Assembly (NCBI GenBank): GCA_002632325.1
Contig: NSJK01000014.1
Location: 35,497 to 99,496, forward strand
Direction: 5' to 3'
Length of the DNA stretch: 64,000 bases
Source: Lysobacterales bacterium
Lineage (GTDB): Bacteria > Pseudomonadota > Gammaproteobacteria > Xanthomonadales > Rhodanobacteraceae
Shown: one piece after another, positions 38,944 to 49,637 of the stretch
Position numbering within the stretch: position 1 is the first letter of the stretch
Layout: each line of letters begins with the position of its first letter
Made by a program: the position numbers and the translations under genes
The notes under the pieces: model-generated
Seen by the model: only the letters and a program-made list of their open reading frames with translations
Told to the model about the DNA's origin: nothing
Databases searched by the model: none

Positions 38944-41721
38944 ATGCGCCTTTCGTCAAACCCAGTCCTGATCCTGTGCTGCCTGGCCATGTTTGCAGCG
39001 ACGCAAGCGGCCGCGCGCAGCCTGCGCCTGCAGGCGGCGCATGTGGAAGCGCCGAGCCTGAGCCTTGAGGGCGTGCGCCTTGATGCGCAGCTCGACACTG
39101 ATGGCGGCAAGCTGCAGGTGGTTGCGCAGCGGCTGCGGATTGCTGAGCTTGGCGTGGATCAGGTCCTCGATTGGCAATGCGTGCTCAAACGCGAGGGCGA
39201 TGCGCAGGTCTGCGATGGGCCCTTGCGGTTGTCTGACGGGCGCAGCGCGCAACTGCGCGTGCGCCTCGCGCGTGAGCAGCTCGCTCTGCGGCTTGAGCAG
39301 GATGCCTTCGAAGGCGTCTTGCAATGGCCTCTCGGTGCCGGAACGACTGCGCTCAAGCTGCGCAGCTTGCCTGCGGCGTGGGTCGCTCCGGTCTTGGCCA
39401 GACACTGGGGCGGCGGCAGTCTGCGTGCGGGACTGGTCGAAGCCGAGCTGACGATCGATGCTGCGCAGCGGGCGCATGCAAGTGGTTCGATCACGGGGCT
39501 CACGCTCGGCACGCATGATGGCACGCTCGCACTCGATGGCGTTGACATCGAAGGCGAGGGCAATTGGTCCGTGACGAACGGTATCGCCCGGATCGGTGCG
39601 CAGTTGCGCCTCGCGCGCGGACGTCTGGACGTTGGCGTGCTGCACGCGCAATTGCCGCAGGCGCCGGTCGATCTGGCGCTCGATGTGCGGCGCGGCGTCG
39701 ATGCGGTCTGGGACATCGCGCAGCTGAATTGGCGCGATCCTGACGTGCTCGAATTCGACGCCGCTGCCCGCTTCGACCCGCGCGAGCTTGCGCCCTTGCG
39801 GCGTCTCCAATTGCATCAGGCGCGCGCGGTGTTCCCGCTCGCCCTGCAACGCTATGGTCGCGGTGTGCTCGCTGCACAGGAATTGAATGATCTTGCACTC
39901 GTCGGCGAACTGCGCGGCAGTGCGGAACTGGACGGTGAGGGCTTGATCCGCGCCGCGGCCGCGACCGATCGATTGGATCTGCGCGAGCCGCAGCGTGCGA
40001 TCTCGATCGAAGGATTGCGCGGTGGTCTGGATTGGCGACGTGATGGCCACGGCGAAATCAGGCCGCTTTCCTTTGCGCATGCGCGCTTGGGCGACATCGC
40101 CGTCGACGCACTGCGTTCGCGCTGGCAGATTCGCGATCGGGCGGCGCATCTGATCGGGCCGCTGAGTGCGCGGCTCTTGGGCGGCAAACTCGTGGCGCAA
40201 GACTTGACGCTGCGCGAGCCTGCTGCGGATGTGACCTGGTTGCAGGGGCGCGTGGGCGTGCGGGGCATGGGCCATGACGCCACCGATGGCAGTTTCGGGA
40301 TTGCCAATCTCGCCGCTGATCTGGATCTCAGACTCGCCGGTGCGCTCGATGCGCTGCATATCGCGGCTGACGCGAGTCTGCACGGCGGACAGGCGCTGGC
40401 TGGCAGCATCTATGTGGAGTTGCCGCAGACGCCGATCCACGCACGGATCGGAGCCGCTCTTTCGTCATCGGTGTGGAAGGTCGATCGCTTCGACTGGCGT
40501 GACCCGGGCGTGCTCGATGCGAGCCTGCATGGACAGTGGAACCCGCTCACGCACCAGTGGCAGGCACTGCAGGCGCAGCTGCGCGAGCTCGATCTTGCGC
40601 TTGCAACCGACCGCTACGCGCGCAGTTGGCTCGCCACGCGTGGCTATGGCGAGTTGCAGGCACGCGGTCGCGCGCAGGGCGCGGTCGCGCTCGAAGCGGG
40701 ACGCGTGCGCGGCTTTTCATTCGAGGCGAAGAAAGTCGATCTCGTCGATGGTGCAGGGCGCTTCGCGCTCGAAGGACTCGATGGCGCGCTTGACTGGAGC
40801 GCCGACACGCCGCGCGCTCCAACTGCTCTTGGCTGGCGGCACGCGGAGTTCTACAGGGTCCCGTTCGGTGCAGCGCGTTCGCAGTGGACGGCCGACCGCG
40901 AAAGCCTGCGTCTGGCCGCGCCGTTGGCCGTGGATGTGCTGGGCGGGCAGTTGCGACTGGAGAAGTTCATTGCCCAGCCCGCATCGCCGCGTGGCGATCG
41001 CTATGAAGCCTCGTTCGCGGTGGTCGGCGTGCAGTTGCCGCAGATGTCGGCGGCCTTCGGCTGGCCGATCTTTCCCGGCAATCTGTCGGGCGGCATTCCC
41101 GAAATCGAATTCGTCGGCGATCGCATCGATTTCCATGGTGGCTTGGACCTGTATCTGTTCGACGGCCATCTGGGCGTCAACACCATGAGCCTGGAGCGAC
41201 CCTTCGGCAGCGAGCCCGCGCTCGGCGCCAATATCCATTTCGAGAATTTCGACCTCGAACAACTCACCAGCGCTTTTTCCTTCGGCAGCATGAGCGGGCG
41301 CCTGTTCGGCACCATCGATGATCTGCGCCTGCTTGATTGGGGCACGGTCGCCTTCGATGCCTGGTTGCGCACCAAGGGCGGCGGCAAGATGAGCTACACC
41401 GCGGTCGATGACATCACCGGCATCAGCAGCGGCGCGCCGGCGCTGCAGAATCTCGCGCTCAAGCTCGTCAATACCTTCCGCTTCGGACAACTCGGTGTGC
41501 GTTGCCGATTGCGCGATGAGATCTGCACGATGGGCGGCGTCGATCCCGTGCCTGAACGGCTCGATGCCGATCACTCGCTCGATGCGCGTGGCTACGCTAT
41601 CGTCAAGGGTGCGGGCCTGCCGCGCATCGACATCGTCGGTCATCGCCGCCATGTCGATTGGCCCACCTTGGTACGCCGTCTGCGTGATGCGACCCGGGGG
41701 CAGGCGCCCGTCATCGAGTGA
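38944..41721 (+). CDS. Large AsmA/YdbH-like intermembrane protein
   Basis: A 925-residue exported protein with an N-terminal hydrophobic leader (PVLILCCLAMFAATQAAA). The body is a long succession of beta-rich AsmA-clan repeats alternating DGxxL and FDWRDPxVL-type strands (VDRFDWRDPGVLDASLHG). The C-terminus carries FGVNTMSLERPFGSEPAL-like, LRLLDWGTVAFDAWL, LGVRCRLRDEICTMGGV and GLPRIDIVGHRRHVDW. It resembles YdbH-type proteins that span the periplasm and help move phospholipids to the outer membrane. A DUF1318 lipoprotein gene follows, as with ydbL in E. coli. A GTG one codon upstream is an alternative start. Confidence 0.75.
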   Translation: MRLSSNPVLILCCLAMFAATQAAARSLRLQAAHVEAPSLSLEGVRLDAQLDTDGGKLQVVAQRLRIAELGVDQVLDWQCVLKREGDAQVCDGPLRLSDGRSAQLRVRLAREQLALRLEQDAFEGVLQWPLGAGTTALKLRSLPAAWVAPVLARHWGGGSLRAGLVEAELTIDAAQRAHASGSITGLTLGTHDGTLALDGVDIEGEGNWSVTNGIARIGAQLRLARGRLDVGVLHAQLPQAPVDLALDVRRGVDAVWDIAQLNWRDPDVLEFDAAARFDPRELAPLRRLQLHQARAVFPLALQRYGRGVLAAQELNDLALVGELRGSAELDGEGLIRAAAATDRLDLREPQRAISIEGLRGGLDWRRDGHGEIRPLSFAHARLGDIAVDALRSRWQIRDRAAHLIGPLSARLLGGKLVAQDLTLREPAADVTWLQGRVGVRGMGHDATDGSFGIANLAADLDLRLAGALDALHIAADASLHGGQALAGSIYVELPQTPIHARIGAALSSSVWKVDRFDWRDPGVLDASLHGQWNPLTHQWQALQAQLRELDLALATDRYARSWLATRGYGELQARGRAQGAVALEAGRVRGFSFEAKKVDLVDGAGRFALEGLDGALDWSADTPRAPTALGWRHAEFYRVPFGAARSQWTADRESLRLAAPLAVDVLGGQLRLEKFIAQPASPRGDRYEASFAVVGVQLPQMSAAFGWPIFPGNLSGGIPEIEFVGDRIDFHGGLDLYLFDGHLGVNTMSLERPFGSEPALGANIHFENFDLEQLTSAFSFGSMSGRLFGTIDDLRLLDWGTVAFDAWLRTKGGGKMSYTAVDDITGISSGAPALQNLALKLVNTFRFGQLGVRCRLRDEICTMGGVDPVPERLDADHSLDARGYAIVKGAGLPRIDIVGHRRHVDWPTLVRRLRDATRGQAPVIE

Positions 41722-41733
41722 ATCGGAGGTTTC

Positions 41734-42324
41734 ATGCGTCGTCCGCTTGCCGTCCTTGCCCTGTTCATCGCCTGCGTCGCGCCGGTCGCTTGCGTGACGA
41801 TCAATGTCTACTTTCCCGAGGCTGCCGCGCAGAAAGCGGCGGGCCAGTTCGTCGACAAGGTGCTCGGTGGCGAGGCGCCTGCGCCCAGCGATCCGCCCCC
41901 CGCGCCAGAGCGCAAGAATCCAGCCGCGGCCTTGCTCGACCTCTTGGTGCCCAGCGCGCATGCGCAGGGCGCCGACATCACCGTGCAGACACCGCAGATC
42001 CAGGCGATTCAGGTACGCATGCAGGAACGCTTCTCGACGCAGTTGCGTGCGCACTTCGACAGCGGTGCCCTCGGTTTCACGCGCGACGCCCTGGTCGCCG
42101 TGCGCGATGCAGCCTTGATTCCACTCGCCCAGCGTGCTGCGATCAATGCGGCAGTCGCCGCCGAGAATCGTGACCGCGAGGCCGCCTATCGCGAGATCGC
42201 GCTCGCCAACGGCCATGCCGACTGGGCGCCGCAGATTCGTGCGACGTTTGCGCAGCAATGGATCGAGCGGGCCCGGCCCGGCTGGTACTATCAGGATTCC
42301 CACAGTGTCTGGCAGCGCAAGTAG
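41734..42324 (+). CDS. DUF1318 (YdbL-family) lipoprotein
   Basis: A 196-residue protein with a lipobox (VAPVAC, Cys20) after a short signal peptide, then VTINVYFPEAAAQKA, typical of DUF1318 lipoproteins. The C-terminal part (NAAVAAENRDREAAYREIA, then ARPGWYYQDSHSVWQ) matches the YdbL core. In E. coli, YdbL works with YdbH and the small lipoprotein YnbE in a lipid-transport bridge. Here no separate ynbE is seen, so this lipoprotein may combine both roles (inference). It starts 12 bases after the AsmA-like gene, with GGAGG upstream. Confidence 0.85.
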   Translation: MRRPLAVLALFIACVAPVACVTINVYFPEAAAQKAAGQFVDKVLGGEAPAPSDPPPAPERKNPAAALLDLLVPSAHAQGADITVQTPQIQAIQVRMQERFSTQLRAHFDSGALGFTRDALVAVRDAALIPLAQRAAINAAVAAENRDREAAYREIALANGHADWAPQIRATFAQQWIERARPGWYYQDSHSVWQRK

Positions 42325-42357
42325 CGTCGCACGGCGCGCCGCCCCTGTCCGCAACCG

Positions 42358-43656
42358 ATGAATCAGATCACCGAAGTTTCGATCACCGACCTTTCCCATG
42401 ATGGTCGTGGTGTCGCCCACGTCAATGGCAAGACCCTGTTCGTGGCCGGCGCTCTGCCGGGCGAGACGGCGCGCGTGCGCATCGTCAAGCGCAGCCGCCA
42501 TTTCGACGAGGCCAAGGTCGAGGAGTTGCTGCAACGCTCGCCCGAGCGCATCGCCCCGCGCTGTCCGCATTTCGGCGGTTGCAGCGGTTGCACGCTGCAG
42601 CACCTGCCGCCGGCTGCGCAGATCGCCGCCAAGCAGCGCGTGCTCGCCGAGAATTTCGAGCGCATCGGCAAGGTCGCGCCGCTGCGCTGGCTCGAACCGC
42701 TGACTGCCGAGCCTTGGGGCTATCGACGCAAGGGCCGGCTGTCGGTGAAATGGGTGGCCAAGAAAGACAAGGCACTGGTCGGCTTCCGCGAGGACAATCC
42801 GCGCTTCGTTGCCGATCTGAGCGAGTGCCACACCTTGCTGCCTGCGATCGGCCTGCGTCTGGCCGAGTTGTCGCGCCTGGTCGGCTCGCTGACCGCGCGT
42901 GAGCAGATCGCGCAGATCGAGATTGCCGCCGGCGATCAGTGCGTTGCGCTGACCTTTCGCCATCTGCAGCCGCTCGTGGACAGCGATCGCGCCGCGCTCG
43001 TCGACTTCGCCAAGGCCCATGAGATCGCGATCCTGCTGCAAAGTGGCGGGCCCGACAGCGTCGTGCCGTTGTGGCCCGAACAGGTGTCGCTGTCGTTTCG
43101 CATTCCCGACTTCGACATCGACATCGCGTTTCGCCCGCTCGACTTCATCCAGGTCAATGGCGGCATGAACCTGCGCATGATCGCGCGCGCGCTCGAACTG
43201 CTCGAATTGAATGCCTCCGACCACGTGCTCGACCTGTTCTGCGGCCTCGGCAATTTCACCTTGCCGATTGCGCGGCGCGCAGGCGAGGTGGTCGGCGTCG
43301 AAGGTGAGGCGGCGTTGGTGGCGCGCTCGCGCGAGAACGCGCAAGCCAATGGCATCGGCAATGTCGAGTTCTTCGCCGCCGATCTGGCCGCCGATCAGGC
43401 TGATGCGCCGTGGGCGCGACGCAGCTACCACAAGCTGCTGCTCGATCCGCCACGCTCGGGCGCGGCCGCCGTGCTCGAATACCTGCCGCGCAAGGGCTGC
43501 GATCGCATCGTTTATGTGTCCTGCCATCCGGGTTCTCTTGCTCGCGATGCCGGAACCCTGGTCAATCGGCACGGTTTCACGCTTGAGGCGGCCGGCGTGA
43601 TGGACATGTTTCCGCATACCGCGCACGTGGAATCGATCGCGCTGTTCGTGCGCTGA
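42358..43656 (+). CDS. rlmD: 23S rRNA (uracil-1939-C5)-methyltransferase
   Basis: A 432-residue SAM-dependent RNA methyltransferase. The N-terminal TRAM domain reads EVSITDLSHDGRGVAHVNGK. Cysteines for the 4Fe-4S cluster appear as CPHFGGCSGC plus SECHTL. The SAM-binding motif is VLDLFCGLGNFTLPIAR, and LLLDPPRSGA and VSCHPGSLARD hold the catalytic Cys. It methylates U1939 of 23S rRNA. The start is the first ATG, 33 bases after the DUF1318 gene. Confidence 0.95.
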   Translation: MNQITEVSITDLSHDGRGVAHVNGKTLFVAGALPGETARVRIVKRSRHFDEAKVEELLQRSPERIAPRCPHFGGCSGCTLQHLPPAAQIAAKQRVLAENFERIGKVAPLRWLEPLTAEPWGYRRKGRLSVKWVAKKDKALVGFREDNPRFVADLSECHTLLPAIGLRLAELSRLVGSLTAREQIAQIEIAAGDQCVALTFRHLQPLVDSDRAALVDFAKAHEIAILLQSGGPDSVVPLWPEQVSLSFRIPDFDIDIAFRPLDFIQVNGGMNLRMIARALELLELNASDHVLDLFCGLGNFTLPIARRAGEVVGVEGEAALVARSRENAQANGIGNVEFFAADLAADQADAPWARRSYHKLLLDPPRSGAAAVLEYLPRKGCDRIVYVSCHPGSLARDAGTLVNRHGFTLEAAGVMDMFPHTAHVESIALFVR

Positions 43657-43802
43657 ATGACGGCTGCCGCGCGGCCTGTGTCTGAAGCCCCGTTCGGCCC
43701 ATCGACGCTGCGCCAGCGCCGCTTGCCGGTACAATCGGCGGTTTGACAGGGCCCTGCGGCCGCCGATGGGCGGCGCGCGGGGAGTCCCGGGAAAGGCCGC
43801 AG

Positions 43803-44816
43803 ATGCTCATCATTGGATTGGCTGGCAAGCGACTCGACGAGGCCGACCGCGCACGATTGGCGGTGCCGCAGGTCAGCGGCGTGATCCTGTTCGCGCGCAA
43901 TTTCGACAGTCGCGAGCAGGTCGCCGCGCTGATCGACTCGATCCGCGCGGAGCGCGGTGGGCCCTTTCTCGTCTGTGTCGATCAGGAAGGCGGCCCGGTG
44001 CAGCGTTTTCGTGAAGGCTTCACGCGCCTGCCGCCGCTCGCGAGTCTGGGCGCACTGCATGATCGTGATCCGCAAGCCGCCGTCGCGCGCGCCGAAGAAC
44101 ATGCCTGGTTGATGGCGGCCGAGATGCGCGCGATCGGCATCGACCTCAGCTTTGCCCCGGTGGTCGATCTCGCACGCGGCAACCGCGCGATCGGCGTGCG
44201 CGCCCTGCATGCCGATCCGCAGGTGGTTTCGCGGCTCGCGCTGGCTTGCCTGCGCGGCATGCGCCTGGCCGGGATGGCGGCGACGATCAAGCATTTTCCC
44301 GGCCACGGCAGCGTGTCCGAAGACACCCATTTCGACGCCGCAATCGATTCGCGCAGCCTGGCCGACTTGCGAGTCAGCGACCTCGTGCCATTTGCCGACG
44401 CGATCGAGGCCGGCGCCGAGGCGGTGATGATGGCGCATGTCACCTACCCCGCAGTCGATGCGCTGCCGGCCGGTTATTCGCGCGTCTGGATCGATCAGGT
44501 GTTGCGCGGCGAACTCGGATTTCGCGGCCTGGTGATCGGTGATGACATCGGCATGGCCGCAGCCGAATCGATGGGGCCGATAGCCGCTCGCATCGAGGCG
44601 CATGTGCGCGCCGGCTGCGATCTGTTGCTGGCCTGTTCGCCAGCGATCGTCGACGAATCGATCGCTGCGGCGCGCGCGCATGTACCCTGTGCGCAGGCAC
44701 GACTGGCCACGCTGCAGGGCGCGCTGGCGCCGACCTGGCGGGCGTTGGCGGACAATCCCCAGCGTGAACTCTTCATTGCGCGCCTCGCTGCGCTGGATAC
44801 GGAAACGACGACATGA
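43803..44816 (+). CDS. nagZ: Beta-N-acetylhexosaminidase NagZ
   Basis: A 337-residue glycoside hydrolase family 3 enzyme that removes GlcNAc from muropeptides in peptidoglycan recycling. The family signature KHFPGHGSVSEDTHFDA holds the catalytic His-Asp dyad region, and the nucleophile Asp is in VIGDDIGMAA. QEGGPVQRFREGFTRLPP is also typical. The start ATG (MLIIGLAGKRL) was chosen by homology; the frame opens 20 codons upstream. The stop overlaps hpt (ATGA). Confidence 0.95.
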   Translation: MLIIGLAGKRLDEADRARLAVPQVSGVILFARNFDSREQVAALIDSIRAERGGPFLVCVDQEGGPVQRFREGFTRLPPLASLGALHDRDPQAAVARAEEHAWLMAAEMRAIGIDLSFAPVVDLARGNRAIGVRALHADPQVVSRLALACLRGMRLAGMAATIKHFPGHGSVSEDTHFDAAIDSRSLADLRVSDLVPFADAIEAGAEAVMMAHVTYPAVDALPAGYSRVWIDQVLRGELGFRGLVIGDDIGMAAAESMGPIAARIEAHVRAGCDLLLACSPAIVDESIAAARAHVPCAQARLATLQGALAPTWRALADNPQRELFIARLAALDTETTT

Positions 44817-45361
44817 ACAAGCAAGTTCCCCCTCTTGCTGCGGCGCTGGCAAGCGCCGAGCGCATCCACGATGGCGACGTGCTGGCCGCGGCGATCACGC
44901 GCATGGCCGGCGAGATCGACACCGAGCTGGCAGGTCGCCCGGCGGTGTTTCTCACCGTGATGCAAGGTGCCTTGCCGTTCGCGGGCCAGCTTGCCACCCT
45001 GCTGTCCTCACCACTGACATTCGATTACGTGCATGCCACGCGCTATCGCGGTGAAACCAGCGGCGGCGCGCTGCACTGGGTCAAGCGTCCGAACGTATCG
45101 CTGGCCGGCGCCACCGTGCTGCTGGTCGATGACATCCTCGATGAAGGTCACACCCTGGCCGAGATCCGCGACTATTGCAGCGCGCAAGGTGCAGCGCGTG
45201 TCCTGATCGCGGTACTGTGCGAGAAACGGCATGGCCGTGGCGTCGGACTCCGCGCCGAATTCGTCGGCGTCGAAGTCCCCGATCGCTATGTGTTCGGCTA
45301 TGGCATGGACTATCACGAGCAGGGACGGAACCTGCCGGCCATCTACGCGGTGGATGCATGA
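44813..45361 (+). CDS. hpt: Hypoxanthine-guanine phosphoribosyltransferase
   Basis: A 182-residue purine-salvage enzyme converting hypoxanthine or guanine plus PRPP into IMP or GMP. The PRPP-binding signature VLLVDDILDEGHTLAEI is intact, and the flexible loop is DYVHATRYRGE. The C-terminal VPDRYVFGYGMDYHEQGRNL is typical of bacterial HPRT. It overlaps nagZ by four bases and the next gene by four, so nagZ-hpt-MTIP is a coupled unit. Confidence 0.93.
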   Translation: MNKQVPPLAAALASAERIHDGDVLAAAITRMAGEIDTELAGRPAVFLTVMQGALPFAGQLATLLSSPLTFDYVHATRYRGETSGGALHWVKRPNVSLAGATVLLVDDILDEGHTLAEIRDYCSAQGAARVLIAVLCEKRHGRGVGLRAEFVGVEVPDRYVFGYGMDYHEQGRNLPAIYAVDA

Positions 45362-46110
45362 CACGCACGATCGACCTCGCCCTGATTGGCGGCACCGGCC
45401 TGTATCGGTTCCCGGACCTGCAGGGCGTCGAGCGGCATGCGCTCGATACGCCATACGGCCATCCATCCGACAGCATCGTGATCGGCACGGTCGGCAGACA
45501 TCGCATCGCGTTTCTCGCGCGGCATGGCGAGTCGCACACGATTCCGCCGCATCGCGTGAACTATCGCGCCAACCTGTGGGCCTTGCATCATCTGGGTGCG
45601 CGCCGCGTGATCGGCATCAACGCGGTGGGCGGCATTCGTGCCGACATGGTGCCGCGCATCCTTGCGGTGCCCGATCAGATCATCGACTACACCAGTGAAC
45701 GCATCACCAGCTTCTGCGATGTTGCCGGAGCGCAGGTGCGCCACATCGATTTCAGCGAGCCGTATACGGCGAGTCTGCGCCAAGGCTTGATCGAAGCGGC
45801 CGACAGCATCGGCATTGCGATCGTCGATGGGGGCTGCTACGGCGCAACCCAGGGCCCGCGACTGGAAACCCGCGCCGAGGTTTCACGCATGCGCCGGGAT
45901 GGCTGCGACCTGGTTGGCATGACCGGAATGCCCGAAGCGGCGCTCGCGCGCGAGCTGGATCTTGAATATGCCTGCATCGCGCTGATCGCCAACTGGGCGG
46001 CGGGTTGTGGCGAGACGAAGGAAATCAGTCTGGCCGAGATCTACGCCAATCTGGCCGCGGCAACCGCGCAGGTTCCGACCTTGGTCGTGGCCTTGCTCGA
46101 AGGCCTTTGA
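45358..46110 (+). CDS. S-methyl-5'-thioinosine phosphorylase (MTAP/PNP family)
   Basis: A 250-residue phosphorylase of the MTAP family. Phosphate binding shows LIGGTGLYRFPDL and ARHGESHTIPPHRVNYRANLWAL; the purine site region is GATQGPRLETRAEV; MTGMPEAALARELDLEYACI closes the fold. In Pseudomonas the homologue next to nagZ is a methylthioinosine phosphorylase, releasing hypoxanthine that the adjacent hpt can salvage, so context favours MTIP over MTAP. The start overlaps hpt (ATGA). Confidence 0.88.
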   Translation: MTRTIDLALIGGTGLYRFPDLQGVERHALDTPYGHPSDSIVIGTVGRHRIAFLARHGESHTIPPHRVNYRANLWALHHLGARRVIGINAVGGIRADMVPRILAVPDQIIDYTSERITSFCDVAGAQVRHIDFSEPYTASLRQGLIEAADSIGIAIVDGGCYGATQGPRLETRAEVSRMRRDGCDLVGMTGMPEAALARELDLEYACIALIANWAAGCGETKEISLAEIYANLAAATAQVPTLVVALLEGL

Positions 46111-46338
46111 CCTTCAGCAATCGCGGTACGGCTGACTAGAAACCGCCCGAAACCCGCAGCTGATTTGCGTTTGCAGGCGATGAGCCTTTCAGGCGTGATC
46201 CTTGACCGTCGATCGGACGCGGCTTGATCGCCTACGCACGACGGTGCTTGAATTTCCCGGTGCACCAGCGTGTGCGCCCGCGCTGGCGGGCGGGGAGCTG
46301 CGCCGCACGCAGGGGATCATCCAGAGGGGTTCAAGGCA

Positions 46339-46545
46339 ATGCGTACCGGTACCGTCAAGTGGTTCAACGATGCCAAGGGGTTTGGCTTCATCGCGCCCGA
46401 AGAGGGCGGCGAAGACATCTTCGTGCATTTTTCGGCAATCAATGCGCAGGGATTTCGCTCCCTGCAGCAGGGCCAGCGCGTGAATTTCGAAATCGTGCAG
46501 GGGCCCAAGGGCTCGCAGGCCTCGGGCGTGCAACCGATCAAGTGA
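46339..46545 (+). CDS. Cold-shock protein (CspA family)
   Basis: A 68-residue single CSD domain: [25 protein letters not shown] holds RNP1 (KGFGFI) and RNP2 (DIFVHF). Binds single-stranded RNA/DNA and acts as an RNA chaperone. The 228-base gap upstream is probably an extended 5' leader, as in cold-regulated csp genes. Start: the ATG after TTCAAGGCA; ORF extension upstream lacks homology. Confidence 0.95.
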   Translation: MRTGTVKWFNDAKGFGFIAPEEGGEDIFVHFSAINAQGFRSLQQGQRVNFEIVQGPKGSQASGVQPIK

Positions 46546-46633
46546 TCGATTCGTCGGAGACGAGTCCGGGCATGTACCGGACTCGGCGAGCTGAAGAAGT
46601 CCAGGATGGACTTTTTCAGCACCCTGCTGAGTG

Positions 46634-46663
46634 AAAAGCCCCGTCATCGACGGGGCTTTTTTT
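46634..46663 (+). terminator. Strong intrinsic terminator after the cold-shock gene
   Basis: The stem GCCCCGTC/GACGGGGC with loop ATC (46638-46656) is flanked by AAAA and a run of seven T. The flanking A and T tracts make it usable from both strands, and ppsA ends just beyond on the other strand. Confidence 0.92.
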
Positions 46664-46684
46664 GCTTGAAGCCGAGGCGCCGGC

Positions 46685-49057
<2,373 letters not shown>

Positions 49058-49164
49058 GGGGATGCTCCGGAGTGGGGACAAGGCCGCTTTGCGGCAGTGC
49101 GCAATTTTCGGTCTTTGTCGCCGCAGGGGCAAGCCGCAGCGGCTCGATGCCGGGCTCGCGCCGC

Positions 49165-49503
49165 TCAGCAGCGCGGCCGCTTGCCGCAGTAAATCTCGTG
49201 CAGGAGCTGGATCACGCGCGCCGCCGGGCCTTCGGCGAGGGCGTAATGGATGGTCTGGCCATCGCGGCGCGTGGTGACCAGATTTTCGTCGCGCAGCACC
49301 GCCAGATGTTGCGACAGCGCGGGTTGGCTGAGGTCGAGGTGCTCGTTGAGCTGGCCTACCGAACGCTCGCCCTCGGCGAGCTGGCACAGGATCAGGAGGC
49401 GCTTGTCATTGCCCAGTGTCTTGAGCAGGCGGCTGGCATCGCCCGCATGAGCGCGCATCTGCTGCAGATCCAGCGACAGTTTCGGCTTGTTGTTGCGTGT
49501 CAT
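49165..49503 (-). CDS. ArsR-family repressor of the SqrR/BigR persulfide-sensing type
   Basis: A 112-residue winged-helix repressor. The DNA-recognition helix lies in [21 protein letters not shown], and the wing in [11 protein letters not shown]. Two cysteines, Cys40 ([11 protein letters not shown]) and Cys106 (HEIYCGK), sit at the places of the Cys pair that forms a tetrasulfide link in SqrR and BigR; no arsenite (ELCVCDL) motif is present. It is divergent from the SQR gene and probably represses it. The start is the ATG at 49503; the frame runs on upstream without homology. Confidence 0.9.
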   Translation of the reverse strand: MTRNNKPKLSLDLQQMRAHAGDASRLLKTLGNDKRLLILCQLAEGERSVGQLNEHLDLSQPALSQHLAVLRDENLVTTRRDGQTIHYALAEGPAARVIQLLHEIYCGKRPRC

Positions 49504-49575
49504 CGGTGAATCCTCAAGCCGTGCTGGACTGCGCACGGCTGCGCGAGTGTAACAAGTCTTCGACATGAATATAAG

Positions 49576-49604
49576 TTGCAACGCATATGCGCACGGGCTA
49601 ATAT
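49576..49604 (+). promoter_or_regulatory. Promoter of the SQR operon with a palindrome in the spacer
   Basis: TTGCAA, 17 bases, TAATAT: a near-consensus sigma-70 promoter 34 bases before the SQR start. The spacer contains the palindrome GCATATGC (49583-49590) flanked by AT-rich ATAT half-sites at 49569 and 49601. A repressor bound here would block the promoter, which fits the adjacent ArsR-type gene. The same stretch must also hold the repressor's own promoter on the other strand (TATATT is available at 49569-49574). Confidence 0.6.
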
Positions 49605-49637
49605 ACGGACGTCGTTTGGCGACTGGAGGGTTCGGCA

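Noticed and set aside
46111..46338. Riboswitch or small RNA before the cold-shock gene
   Set aside because: No recognisable aptamer or conserved cold-box sequence could be read; it is noted only as a probable long leader.
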